64,000 nucleotides of DNA from Terriglobia bacterium (GCA_020073485.1 JAIQFB010000005.1:1-64000), one strand, 5' to 3'. Counted from the stretch's first letter, positions 7,894 through 16,284 are shown. A program made the numbers and translations. The notes: generated by a model from the sequence alone, not told the origin.

Positions 7894-9390
7894 TCATTTC
7901 GCGGGCACTTTGCGGTGGCGAATCAGCGACCGCCATTCGATCAATTCCGCGAGCAACGCTTTTTCCGCCAGCGAAGTGATGCGCAGGACCACCGGCCACG
8001 TCTGCGCGAGCTCCAGTTGTTTGTCCCATTGCGCTAGCATGCCGTGCAAATTCCGGTAGCGCTCGCGGCGGCGCTGGTAGTCGTACACAAACAGCAGCGC
8101 GCCCGCTACCGTGGCGATTTGAAAAAACGACGTGGCCGCCAGCGCGAGGCCCGGCTTCCAGGGTGGCCGGATCCAATGGTTCAATCCGTGCGCGTTCATC
8201 AAGATCCAGAGGTTGAGCGCCGCGCCCAGCGAAGTGCTCGCCCATGTGACGATCTTGTATTTGCGGACTTTATCGGCCGCCTGGCTTGCGTGCCGGTCAA
8301 AATAGGCGATCTGATGCTGGATGCGCTCTTCGCGGTAGACATGTTTGAATTCCTCAAGCGTCGATTCTCGCGAGGCCCGGTCCGACAAATTCAGAAAATT
8401 CAGAGATGCCAGCACCCCGGCAAGCTCTGGGACAGTTTCCGGACCGACCGCGTCGTAGAGCGCCGGTGTCTTCCACAGCGCAAGGCACGACCTGCAAATT
8501 TCCGCGGCCGTGCGCGTCCGGATCCAAACCGTCTGCCGGCGGTTCAGCCTCGTCAGGACGGGAAGCGCCGCAGCCAACAGTCCCAGGGTAGTTCCCACCC
8601 ACAACCAAATCACGCTTGAGCCGCTGAACGAACTCCTTCCGCTCAGCAGCGCCGCGCCTGCGGTGCAGAAAATAGGGATCGCGGCCAGGCGCCGGAACTG
8701 CGGCGCCACGCGCCCCGCCGTTTCGTCCACCTTCACCAGCCACGCGCGCGCCAGATCGTAAGGAGTGCTCGCGGGAAGCTCCGCCGCAGGTTCGTCCAAG
8801 CCGTTCAGGAAGTCGAGTTCCGGGTCGCGCAGCAACTCCGGTTTTTCGTTGAGGCAGCGGACCTCTCCCGTTACGCTATGGATCCAGATGATCTGCCGCC
8901 CTTGCTCCTCGGCGAAGCGAACCATATCGGCCGTGCCGCCGAGCCCTTGGCTTGGGCCGCCGTCCCAGAGCGCGATGAGCAGCTGGCTCTGCTGCACGGT
9001 CTCGATCCCGCACTCGTAGTAGCGTTGCGGCGCCTCCTCGCTGGCGCCGGTCACTTCCACGGACAAGGCATTCGTCAGGACGTGTTCGACGCGTTCCCAG
9101 GTCGGATCGTCGAAATCCTCGCGGAATCGCTCCTTGGGCATGGGGAGAAAAATCCGGACCGGAAGATGCAGCGCCAGGCACGTTTCGGCAAACAGAAGAT
9201 CTCCGCCCGCAGCCACCGACGAAATGCCGTACGCCTCGCCCGGAATCCTGGCCTTCCATTCCTCGAGGGTTTTTCGGATCGCCGCGCGGGATTTTTTTTC
9301 GTCCGGAAGATTCCGGTGCCCGGTAAATCCGATGGCCCAGGCGGGCGGGAGTTTGATCGGGGAGCGCGGGGGCTGGCCGGCGCCGCTCAT
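7894..9390 (-). CDS. SLOG-domain protein with four TM helices (SLATT-like effector)
   Basis: A 498-residue protein. Residues 15-175 look like a SLOG-type Rossmann nucleotide-sensing domain: GFTGHRNLP (21-29), SSVAAGGDLLFAE (58-70) and LLIALWDGGPSQGLGGTADMV (137-157). The rest is a membrane module with two helix pairs at about 233-251/258-281 and 380-400/413-437. The tail (EKALLAELIEWRSLI) resembles SLATT, the 2TM effector domain often coupled to SLOG. In known SLOG/SLATT and Thoeris systems a nucleotide bound by SLOG triggers a toxic effector. By analogy this would be a membrane-disrupting effector, which is inference. It lies 76 bp downstream of the TIR gene on the same strand, so co-transcription is likely. 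No strong ribosome site is visible. Confidence 0.75.
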   Translation of the reverse strand: MSGAGQPPRSPIKLPPAWAIGFTGHRNLPDEKKSRAAIRKTLEEWKARIPGEAYGISSVAAGGDLLFAETCLALHLPVRIFLPMPKERFREDFDDPTWERVEHVLTNALSVEVTGASEEAPQRYYECGIETVQQSQLLIALWDGGPSQGLGGTADMVRFAEEQGRQIIWIHSVTGEVRCLNEKPELLRDPELDFLNGLDEPAAELPASTPYDLARAWLVKVDETAGRVAPQFRRLAAIPIFCTAGAALLSGRSSFSGSSVIWLWVGTTLGLLAAALPVLTRLNRRQTVWIRTRTAAEICRSCLALWKTPALYDAVGPETVPELAGVLASLNFLNLSDRASRESTLEEFKHVYREERIQHQIAYFDRHASQAADKVRKYKIVTWASTSLGAALNLWILMNAHGLNHWIRPPWKPGLALAATSFFQIATVAGALLFVYDYQRRRERYRNLHGMLAQWDKQLELAQTWPVVLRITSLAEKALLAELIEWRSLIRHRKVPAK

Positions 9391-9466
9391 GTAAGGGTCC
9401 GGAATTCAGATGGACCTGGGGGGAGGGCAAAGCCGGCGGCCACAATTTTGCGGAAAGTAGACATGC

Positions 9467-11449
9467 CTACTCGACCGAGAGACGCGACTTCATCAGGACC
9501 ACGACGTACGGATTGAGCGTGGACATCGTGTAGTAAATGTCCAGCTCGCTGCCGCGCAACTTGGTCCAGCGCTCGACCACGTAGGGAGCGTAGGCTCCCC
9601 CGATGACGGTTTCCGGGTCGGCCTCGTTCCGCGGCATGTGGACGGGGCCGGCCAGCCCATCATTCGGTTTTGCGCGAGGATTGTGAATGAATTTTCCCAG
9701 CGCGCCATTGACCACGGCGTTGAACACGAGTTGCGGCTCGCTCCAGGGTCCCCAGGGAGTGCGAGAATAAGACAACGCAATACCCATCGGCGCGGTGCGG
9801 CGGTCGTACATCATCAGCCACAGGCCGAGGTCCTTGCACCAGGTCACCGACAAATCGCCGAGCGTTCCGTCCTTGACCACTGGCTGGGCGTCGGCCTCAG
9901 CGTCACTCCACTTCGGCGCTCCCGCCGCGTCGAGTCCCGCGAAATACCGTGTGCCCGTGCCCGATTCAAATTGCGCCGCCGGGACGATCGCCAGATACGC
10001 GTCGCTCTCGCGGTACGCGCCCGTACCCCACATCAGGATGTAGGGTCCGCCCGGCGGAAAACCCGCGGCCCCTTCCGGCTGCGCGTGCAGCGACATCTTC
10101 AGGAATCGCCCGGAGGGCAACTGAGAGATCGTGCGAAGAGATTCAAACGTTGCAGGAGGGGTGAACTTCGTCAGCACCGAGTGTTCGGTACTGCGGTTTC
10201 TCGGATCGTTTGTGCGGACCGCTACGTACATCTGGCCATTGAGGCTGATGCCCGCGACCGGCACGGCGTTCATGCCCATGTTCATCCCGGCAGGCTGGAT
10301 GGTCACGTACCTGCCCCTGGCCCTGGTCAGAAAATCCAGATGGACGCCGGACTCCGGGTCGGTGGCGTCCGACGTTGCCAAGGCATCGGGCCACCGGGGG
10401 ACGTCACCCACGACGCCACCGAACAGGAAATATGCATGGCCATCGTGTTCGAACGAAGTGCCGAGCTCCGCGCCCTCGATGCCGTACCGCGTGTTGGTCT
10501 GGCTGCCTGTGGGCTGGTGGCGTTCCTTATCCTGGTCTCCGATGAGTTGCTCCAGTTTGACGGTCGAGCCAGCCGTTTCATGAAAGACGAGGTTGCGGGA
10601 ACGCTCCGCAACCGGCGCGGGTTTTGCCGGAGCCGGCTGGCTGGGCGCGGCGGGTTTTGCCGGCTGATCCGCCGGGGCGCTTACTTTTTTTGCCGTGGTG
10701 GCCGCGGCCGGCATTGCGCCTTTTGACGCCGGCGCCGGGCCCGCGGCCTCCGGCAAGATCGGGGCGGGCCGCGCGCCGGTCTGCGCCACCACCGGAGCGC
10801 TCACCGGCGAACTTGAAGAGGAAGTCGCGGAGGGAATCGCGGTGGGAGTCTCCGGTCTGGATCGGAGCATCACGAAGCCAAGCACCAGAACGATTGCGAT
10901 GAGCGAACCGATCGCCGCGTACATCCACGTGGGCCGCGCGGCCGGGAGCGCGGCATGGGGGGCGGGCGTGGTTGCCGGCGGCGGCAGTGGCGGCACCTGT
11001 ACCCGTTGTTGACCGAACGCCGTGTTTGACTTCTCAAGCGGAGCCCCGCGCGCGAGCAACGTCTGCACGTTGGCGGTCAGCCGCTCCAGGTGAGCTTCGA
11101 GCGGCGGCGTCAGCGCGTCGAGCCAGTGCACGCTGCCGATAAAATAGTCGAGCGATTTGGCCGGAAGTACGTCCTCGATGCGCAGCGGCATGATCGTCGA
11201 TCCCTGGCTGACCGCGCGCTCGATTTCTTTGGGGATGTGGCCGGAAAGGTTCGCCTTCGAGGAAAATACCAGCACCATGATGCGGCATTCATGAATGGCG
11301 TCGATGATGGCTTCGCCGTAGTGCAGCCCCGGCAGGACGTCGCGCGGCGCAATCCAGCAACGCACACCGTGGGATTCGAGCGTGGCGCACACGGCGTCGG
11401 CGACGGCTTTATCGCCCGAGGCATAGCTGATAAATACATCGTGCGCCAT
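9467..11449 (-). CDS. TIR-transmembrane-DUF4185 receptor-like protein
   Basis: A 660-residue protein in three parts. Residues 1-130 are a TIR domain (HDVFISYASGDK, RCWIAPRDVLPG, LVFSSKANLS, then PKEIERAV). Glu75 in that last segment aligns with the catalytic glutamate of NAD-cleaving TIR proteins such as SARM1. One membrane helix spans about 175-195, followed by a Pro/Ala/Ser-rich spacer to about 285. Residues 290-660 are a DUF4185-type beta-propeller-like domain (GAELGTSFEHDGHAYFLFGG). Positive residues after the helix make the topology uncertain, but TIR in the cytoplasm and the propeller outside is the natural reading. It would be the first gene of a two-gene unit with the SLOG-4TM protein. 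Domain calls are firm; NADase activity and a defence role are inferred. Confidence 0.85.
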   Translation of the reverse strand: MAHDVFISYASGDKAVADAVCATLESHGVRCWIAPRDVLPGLHYGEAIIDAIHECRIMVLVFSSKANLSGHIPKEIERAVSQGSTIMPLRIEDVLPAKSLDYFIGSVHWLDALTPPLEAHLERLTANVQTLLARGAPLEKSNTAFGQQRVQVPPLPPPATTPAPHAALPAARPTWMYAAIGSLIAIVLVLGFVMLRSRPETPTAIPSATSSSSSPVSAPVVAQTGARPAPILPEAAGPAPASKGAMPAAATTAKKVSAPADQPAKPAAPSQPAPAKPAPVAERSRNLVFHETAGSTVKLEQLIGDQDKERHQPTGSQTNTRYGIEGAELGTSFEHDGHAYFLFGGVVGDVPRWPDALATSDATDPESGVHLDFLTRARGRYVTIQPAGMNMGMNAVPVAGISLNGQMYVAVRTNDPRNRSTEHSVLTKFTPPATFESLRTISQLPSGRFLKMSLHAQPEGAAGFPPGGPYILMWGTGAYRESDAYLAIVPAAQFESGTGTRYFAGLDAAGAPKWSDAEADAQPVVKDGTLGDLSVTWCKDLGLWLMMYDRRTAPMGIALSYSRTPWGPWSEPQLVFNAVVNGALGKFIHNPRAKPNDGLAGPVHMPRNEADPETVIGGAYAPYVVERWTKLRGSELDIYYTMSTLNPYVVVLMKSRLSVE

Positions 11450-11503
11450 GGGAGGTGCTGTTTCCCTTCTCGATAACGATGATCCGGACGGCCCGGCGCG
11501 CGC

Positions 11504-11509
11504 ATTCTA
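11504..11509 (-). promoter_or_regulatory. Candidate -10 box for the TIR/SLOG unit
   Basis: TAGAAT on the minus strand, with a predicted start near 11497 and a leader of about 48 nt to the TIR ATG. Upstream, CTGCAA at 17-bp spacing is a poor -35 match, so this could need an activator. Confidence 0.3.
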
Positions 11510-11561
11510 GCACGGAGAGTTTTCCGTTGCAGCAAGGCCTGCGGGAGTAAGTAGATCGGTA

Positions 11562-11567
11562 TATACT
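11562..11567 (+). promoter_or_regulatory. Candidate -10 box for the MBL-fold gene
   Basis: TATACT on the plus strand, about 95 bp before the MBL start. The -35 region is poor. It shares the 212-bp divergent gap with the TIR gene. Confidence 0.3.
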
Positions 11568-11661
11568 CCGGCCAATGGGCAGGCTCGCAGGCGCCTCCCG
11601 TCCCGAAGTGGTCCTTGGCTAATCACCGCAAGTCAGGAAAAACTTGAGGAGGGACGCAAAC

Positions 11662-12558
11662 ATGAACGTTCAACGGAAACTGCCTCTCGGTTTGGCGGCG
11701 GGCGCGGTCCTGGCCGCGCTCGCCACTGTGGCCGCTGCGCAGCAGCAGCCCGCGCCGCTTAAGGTGGCGAATATCAAGGACAACATTTACTGGACCCAGG
11801 GAGGGGCCGGCGGCAACACGGGAATTATTGTCGGCACGACCGGCGTCATCGTCGTGGATACGAAAACGACCGTGGACTCTTCCAAGGACGTCCAGGCCGA
11901 AATTGCCAAGATCACTCCGAAGCCCGTGGACACCGCAATCGTCACCCATAGCGACGGCGATCACGTCAACGGCCTTGCGGGTTTTTCTCCGGGCTTGACG
12001 ATCATCGCGCAGGAAAATTGCAGGAAGGAGATGGAAGCTTCCGCCGGAGGCCGCGGCGCCGCCCCTCAGGATCGCCTGCCCACGAAGTTGATCGCAAAAG
12101 ACGAAAGCATGACCATTGACGGCGTCCACGTTCGGCTGCTCCACTGGGCGCCGGCGCACACCAGCGGCGATCTCGTCGTCTATTTCCCCGATCAGAAGGT
12201 TGTGTTCGGCGGAGACCTGCTGGTCACCAATCGTCCCGACACGAACATCCACGTCGATAAGCATGGCTCGGCGGCAGGCTGGATGGAAAATGCCAAAGGC
12301 ATGATCGCCCTCGACGCCAACGTGTACGTTACCGGCCACGGCGACCTGATGACCAAGGACGACGTGAAGAAGAAACTAGCCTTCATCCAAGACAAGTGGG
12401 ACAAGATCAAAGCGATGTCCGCGCAAGGAAAATCTCTCGATGAGGTAAAGACGGCGATGGGCGAATCCACCGCGCCGCCCGTGCCAAACGCGCAGGGCAA
12501 TATGCCCGCTCCGACCCTGACCGAGGTCATGTACAACGAAATAACGAAAAAAAGTTAA
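11662..12558 (+). CDS. Exported metallo-beta-lactamase-fold hydrolase
   Basis: A 298-residue protein with a Sec signal peptide (cleavage near VAAAQQQ, about 27). The MBL fold is shown by the block around residue 96, the downstream APAHTSGDLVVYF and GGDLL segments, and the late YVTGHGD loop. The first metal-binding block reads THSDGDH (His96, Asp98, Asp100, His101). The second His of the classic HxHxDH is thus replaced by Asp, which should alter zinc site 1. GAGGAGGG (11646-11653) sits eight bases before the ATG. Related proteins include lactamases, lactonases and thiolesterases; the substrate is unknown. The next gene is convergent. Confidence 0.85.
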   Translation: MNVQRKLPLGLAAGAVLAALATVAAAQQQPAPLKVANIKDNIYWTQGGAGGNTGIIVGTTGVIVVDTKTTVDSSKDVQAEIAKITPKPVDTAIVTHSDGDHVNGLAGFSPGLTIIAQENCRKEMEASAGGRGAAPQDRLPTKLIAKDESMTIDGVHVRLLHWAPAHTSGDLVVYFPDQKVVFGGDLLVTNRPDTNIHVDKHGSAAGWMENAKGMIALDANVYVTGHGDLMTKDDVKKKLAFIQDKWDKIKAMSAQGKSLDEVKTAMGESTAPPVPNAQGNMPAPTLTEVMYNEITKKS

Positions 12559-12676
12559 CGCCGGCAAGCCAATCGCCGGCTGCTGAATAGTTTTCTTATC
12601 GGAATGCGGTAATGTCCCCCGGATGCGGCTCGAGTCAGTTCTGCTAAGACTGATTATCAGCACTTGGTATACTGGA

Positions 12677-13015
12677 TTACTTTGAATCTGCGTTGCCCTG
12701 GAAAGCCTCCTTCGCGAGCCTCATCGCGGACATTGCAGTGGGCCAGCCGGAATAGAAGGCCAGATGGGTAATAAGTTCGACCAGTTCGTCATTGGTGACC
12801 CCGTTCTCAAGCGCACGACGCAGGTGATAGGGCAATTGTTCCGTGCGATTCATGGCTACCAGGGCACTGACCGTGATGACGCTCCGATCACGCTTGGACA
12901 GGCCTTTGCGCTCCCATATATCGCCGAACAGAACCTGCTCGGTTAGATCGACCAGCTTTGGTGCAACATCGCCTATTCTTTCCCTTGTTGTTGGGAGGGA
13001 TTTTTTATTCGTCAT
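12677..13015 (-). CDS. Carboxymuconolactone decarboxylase-family protein
   Basis: A 112-residue all-helical protein of the CMD/AhpD superfamily. It has the typical order KLVDLTEQVLFGDIWERKGLSKRDRS, then VTVSALVAMNRTEQLPYHLRRALENGVTNDEL, then EL..HLAFYSGWP. There is no CxxC pair, so it belongs with gamma-carboxymuconolactone decarboxylase-like members rather than redox-active AhpD. GGAG lies five bases before the ATG. Genuine decarboxylase activity is uncertain, because many such singletons have other or unknown roles. It stands alone, divergent from the amidohydrolase. Confidence 0.85.
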   Translation of the reverse strand: MTNKKSLPTTRERIGDVAPKLVDLTEQVLFGDIWERKGLSKRDRSVITVSALVAMNRTEQLPYHLRRALENGVTNDELVELITHLAFYSGWPTAMSAMRLAKEAFQGNADSK

Positions 13016-13319
13016 GGATTCTCCGGACGGCCATTATCTCTTGAGCCAAAGTAGACCACTACCCTGAAACTGTACCACTATCAAAACCACCGCGAAAACC
13101 TGGCATCGCGAGTTGGCCACATCCTGAGAAGCCCTCCTACCGGAAGCTGAAGCAATCATGTTGATCGCGCCTTCTTGACTTCCATCCCGCCAAGGGGTTT
13201 ACTAGCGGCAATTTAATCTGCAATTGCTGGTGCATGAAAACTCAATATTGAAGCTCCCTGGAAACGGATGTCCCCGACGTGCACCCGCGACCTTCAGGGA
13301 AAAGGAAACGGAGCGACGC
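13016..13319. other. 304-bp divergent gap, CMD-like gene / amidohydrolase
   Basis: No gene is seen. It holds the plus-strand promoter described separately. On the minus strand GATAAT lies about 20 bp upstream of the CMD gene but has no good -35 partner. Confidence 0.4.
13175..13203 (+). promoter_or_regulatory. Sigma70-type promoter upstream of the amidohydrolase
   Basis: TTGACT (13175-13180), an exact 17-bp spacer and TTTACT (13198-13203). The start would be near 13210, giving a leader of about 110 nt. Confidence 0.5.
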
Positions 13320-14423
13320 ATGCGAAATCGCAGGGATTTTCTAAAGACGGTTGCGGGCGCGACGACCGGGGCGCTGCTGGCGGGAAATGCATTTGCCCGC
13401 TCCCCGTTTCAGAGCGCGGTGGCCGGCGCGGCCGGTGCCGGAACTCGCAGGGAAGTTTCCATCGGCGGGCGCCGCGTGAAGGTGGTCGATATTCATGCGC
13501 ACTGCGTGATCCCGGAAGTGGCGGACCTTGTGAAGGGCACCCCGTATGAAGCGGTGGGAGGCGGCCGGGCGCGCGGGCCCAACGTGATGGGGCCGGACCG
13601 CATCCACGCGATCGATGAACTGGGCGTCGATGTGCAGGTGCTGAGCATGAACGGCTTCTGGTTCTACGCCGTCACCGACCGCGACCTCGCAGCAAAGGTC
13701 GTGAGACTTCAGGATGAAAAAATGTCGGAATGGTGCGCCGCCCATCCGGACCGCTACGTGGCGGTCAGCTCGGTATCCCTTCAGTTTCCGGATCTCGCGG
13801 CGCAGCAGCTCGAATACGCCGTGAAGAAACTCGGCGCGCGCGGCGCCTGCATCGGCGGGCACGTGGTGGGCGAAGATATTTCCATATCCAAGTACGATCC
13901 GTTCTGGGCCAAGGCGGAGGAACTTGGCGTTGTGGTCTTCATGCATCCGCAGAGCGCCGAAAATGTCATCAAGGAAGGCGCGCTCAAGGGCAAGGGAGAC
14001 CTGGGAAATATTATCGGGAACCCGCTGGAGACCACGGTCTTCCTGACGCGCATGATGTTCAACGGAACGCTCGACCGGTTTCCCGGCCTGAAAATCGTCG
14101 CGGCGCACGGAGGAGGCTACCTGCCGTCGTATCTGGGCCGCTCGGAAGTCGCCTGCGAAGTCCGCGCTAACGCCGATTGCGCGAACAAGAAACAGCCCAG
14201 CGACTACTTCCATACGCAGATTCTGGTCGACACGATCATTATCTCCCAGGAGGGTTTGCGCCACCTGGTGGCGGAATGCGGCGCCGGGCAAGTTGTCTTT
14301 GGCACCGACATGCCGTTCAAGTGGCATTCGAGCGTGGATCTGGTCCTGAACTCGCCGACCTTGAGCGATGCGCAAAAAGAAGCCATTCTCGGCGGCACAT
14401 TGACCAAGCTGCTTCGGCTGTGA
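13320..14423 (+). CDS. Tat-exported amidohydrolase (ACMSD-like TIM barrel)
   Basis: A 367-residue amidohydrolase-2 family enzyme. The start at 13320 exposes a twin-arginine signal (MRNRRDFLK followed by an Ala/Gly-rich hydrophobic stretch), so the folded metalloenzyme is probably exported. Metal ligands are visible: DIHAHC (His59, His61), MHPQSAEN, AAHGGGYLPSYLGR and the late GTDMPF aspartate. Characterised relatives are decarboxylases (ACMSD, resorcylate decarboxylase) and hydrolases acting on aromatic or lactone substrates. A purine-rich AAGGAAACGGAG run precedes the ATG. It sits among MBL, CMD-like and DUF1330 genes, hinting at breakdown of a small organic compound; the substrate is unknown. 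Confidence 0.85.
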   Translation: MRNRRDFLKTVAGATTGALLAGNAFARSPFQSAVAGAAGAGTRREVSIGGRRVKVVDIHAHCVIPEVADLVKGTPYEAVGGGRARGPNVMGPDRIHAIDELGVDVQVLSMNGFWFYAVTDRDLAAKVVRLQDEKMSEWCAAHPDRYVAVSSVSLQFPDLAAQQLEYAVKKLGARGACIGGHVVGEDISISKYDPFWAKAEELGVVVFMHPQSAENVIKEGALKGKGDLGNIIGNPLETTVFLTRMMFNGTLDRFPGLKIVAAHGGGYLPSYLGRSEVACEVRANADCANKKQPSDYFHTQILVDTIIISQEGLRHLVAECGAGQVVFGTDMPFKWHSSVDLVLNSPTLSDAQKEAILGGTLTKLLRL

Positions 14424-14566
14424 GCGGCTCGCTTGTTCGTTCGCACTGCCTTGCCACCTACCACGGTGTAACTTGTGCTCCGTGATCTAAGCAGGACACG
14501 CTTCAGCCTGTCGGGTTACTATATGCAGTCTGCAATTCAATAAACAATTCCCACGAGGAGAGCATG

Positions 14567-14860
14567 ATGGCCAAAGGATATTGGATCTGTTTCTACCGTT
14601 CGATCTCGAATCCGGATAAGATCGCCGAATACGCAAAGCTGGCGGGCCCCGCAATCCAGGGCGGCGGCGGCCGCTTTCTTGGCCGGGGAAATCCTTCCAA
14701 AACGTATGAAGCAGGCAAGAGCCTGCGAACGGTGGTCATCGAATTCGATAGCGTGGAGCAGGCCACGAAAACTTTCGAGAGCAAGGCCTACCAGGACGCC
14801 TGCAAAATCATGGAAGGCGCGGCTGAACGGGACATCCGGATTATCGAAGGGGTGGCCTGA
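14567..14860 (+). CDS. DUF1330 family protein
   Basis: A small ferredoxin-like (dimeric alpha/beta barrel) protein of 97 residues: KGYWICFYRSISNPDKIAEY, GRFLGRGNP and VVIEFDSVEQATKTF. The second of two adjacent ATGs is preferred because the GAGGAG motif (14555-14560) is then six bases away instead of three. Family function is unknown; it resembles antibiotic-biosynthesis monooxygenase-like folds. It follows the amidohydrolase by about 140 bp on the same strand. Confidence 0.85.
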   Translation: MAKGYWICFYRSISNPDKIAEYAKLAGPAIQGGGGRFLGRGNPSKTYEAGKSLRTVVIEFDSVEQATKTFESKAYQDACKIMEGAAERDIRIIEGVA

Positions 14861-14890
14861 CCCGGATTTCTCACTTGAAGCGCGCGGCCC

Positions 14891-14966
14891 GGTGGCACAG
14901 GCTTCAGCCTGTGTGGTTTAAATTTTCTTGCACCGAAACTTCGAACAGGCTGAAGCCTGTGTCACC
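14891..14966. repeat. 76-bp dispersed hairpin element, copy A
   Basis: Each end is itself a small hairpin (CACAGGCT-TC-AGCCTGTG), and the two ends pair with each other over about 20 bp (GGTGGCACAGGCTTCAGCCT against its complement ending GTCACC at 14966). The middle includes CCGAAACTTCG. A near-identical element lies at 25743-25818 and a diverged one at 32000-32072. Confidence 0.85.
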
Positions 14967-14997
14967 AAGAGCCGCCGGGCGGTGGGTCGAAGAATAA

Positions 14998-16170
14998 TCA
15001 GCAAGCATCCGCCAGGGCCACCATGCGCGAGAGCGGAATCATCTCAGCCGCCGCCCCGCTCTTCTTCTTGACCTCGTTGTATTCAATCGTCGCTTCGCGC
15101 ACGGCCATGGCGTTGTAGTCCGGCGTCAGCGTGCTGTCCCATTCTTCGTACCAGCGCACCACGTCCATGATCAGGCGCTCGGGGCCGATCCAGTTATCAA
15201 AACGCCCCAGGCGGATTTCCGCCGCGGCCGCTCCGGCGCTCATCTTGGCGTCATAGCGCTTGCGGGCCTCGACGCCCAGGACGCGGAAGTAGTTGGCCAT
15301 CTCGGCGAGTTCCTTCTTGCCGCCGATGGGACCATGCCCCGGGATGATCATGTCCACATCCCAGCCTTGAATCTTGTCGCAGACCTCAATCCATTTGGTG
15401 ATGTAGCTGTTGTTGGCGTAGGGCGCCACCCAGAAAAATCCCACGTCCCCAGCGAACAGGATTTTGTACTTGGGAAAGTACGCCATCATGTCGCCCCAGG
15501 TGTGCGCGGGCCCGGCGAACCGGAACTGCATTTCCGTGCCGTCGATAAAGTAAGTTAAGTCGTCCTTGAAGGTCACCGAGGGAGGCACGAGTACACGCGG
15601 CTCCTCCTTATCGGCGATTCCCGGCGTGACGGTCCAGGTCTTGGGGGTGGTGGCGGCGGCCTTGATGCATTCGTCGCGGCAATACGGATGGCTCATGATT
15701 TCGGCGTGCGTGAAAAACTGATTTCCGCTGACGTGATCGCCGTGGTGGTGCGTGTTCACCAAGCGCGTGAATTCCTTGCCGCTGGTGGCTTGTTTCGCGG
15801 CGGCGATGAACGCCCGGGCGGGAATCGGCCCCTGCGTCGCGTCCACGGCCAGCAGGGAATCCTTGCCCGCGATCATCAGGGCGTTCGAGACGCCCGCAGC
15901 GCTGACGCCCGGCCCGCCGCCTTGCATATACGCGTAGACGTTCGGCGCGACCTGCTTGAGCTCCTTGTTCCAGGCAGGAGGCATGGGAAATTTCGGGTCG
16001 GTTGCCGGAAGAGGCATCGGATTGACGGGCGCCGGACCTTGCGCGGCCAGGCTGGCCAGTCCTCCGGCTGCCGACAGCGCCGAAGCGACGCCAAGGCCCG
16101 TCAGCGCGACACGTCCCATGGCTTCGCGGCGTGTCATTTGTCCCGCTCCAGAGTCTGTTGGCTTTTCCAT
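14998..16170 (-). CDS. Tat-exported MBL-fold metallo-hydrolase
   Basis: A 390-residue hydrolase. The ATG at 16170 is preceded by GGGGAGGAAGT and gives an N-terminus with a twin-arginine motif (TRREAMGR, 13-20) and hydrophobic stretch, so export of the folded zinc protein is expected. Metal ligands: NTHHHGDH (His141, His143, Asp145, His146), a GPAHTWGD segment, GDVGFFW and PGHGPIGG. The arrangement resembles quinoprotein-relay or alkylsulfatase-like MBL proteins; the substrate is not known. The frame is open further upstream to 16638, but that part is repeat-bearing and antisense to dprA, so it is rejected. Confidence 0.88.
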   Translation of the reverse strand: MEKPTDSGAGQMTRREAMGRVALTGLGVASALSAAGGLASLAAQGPAPVNPMPLPATDPKFPMPPAWNKELKQVAPNVYAYMQGGGPGVSAAGVSNALMIAGKDSLLAVDATQGPIPARAFIAAAKQATSGKEFTRLVNTHHHGDHVSGNQFFTHAEIMSHPYCRDECIKAAATTPKTWTVTPGIADKEEPRVLVPPSVTFKDDLTYFIDGTEMQFRFAGPAHTWGDMMAYFPKYKILFAGDVGFFWVAPYANNSYITKWIEVCDKIQGWDVDMIIPGHGPIGGKKELAEMANYFRVLGVEARKRYDAKMSAGAAAAEIRLGRFDNWIGPERLIMDVVRWYEEWDSTLTPDYNAMAVREATIEYNEVKKKSGAAAEMIPLSRMVALADAC

Positions 16171-16284
16171 ACTTCCTCCCCGAGAAGCGAATGTTCGCTT
16201 GAACAGAAATCTGTCTCCGTTCACTGGATGGTTCCGAAGCATACGCCAGCGAATATTTCCGTGCAATGACAAGTCGCGCGGCAA

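Noticed and set aside
7699-8037. 112-codon plus-strand frame downstream of the AraC gene
   Set aside because: Its second half is antisense to the SLOG gene and the first half lacks domain features or a ribosome site.
13341-14375. 344-codon minus-strand frame across the amidohydrolase
   Set aside because: Shadow of a clear enzyme gene; composition (HVRP-rich) and lack of motifs argue against coding.
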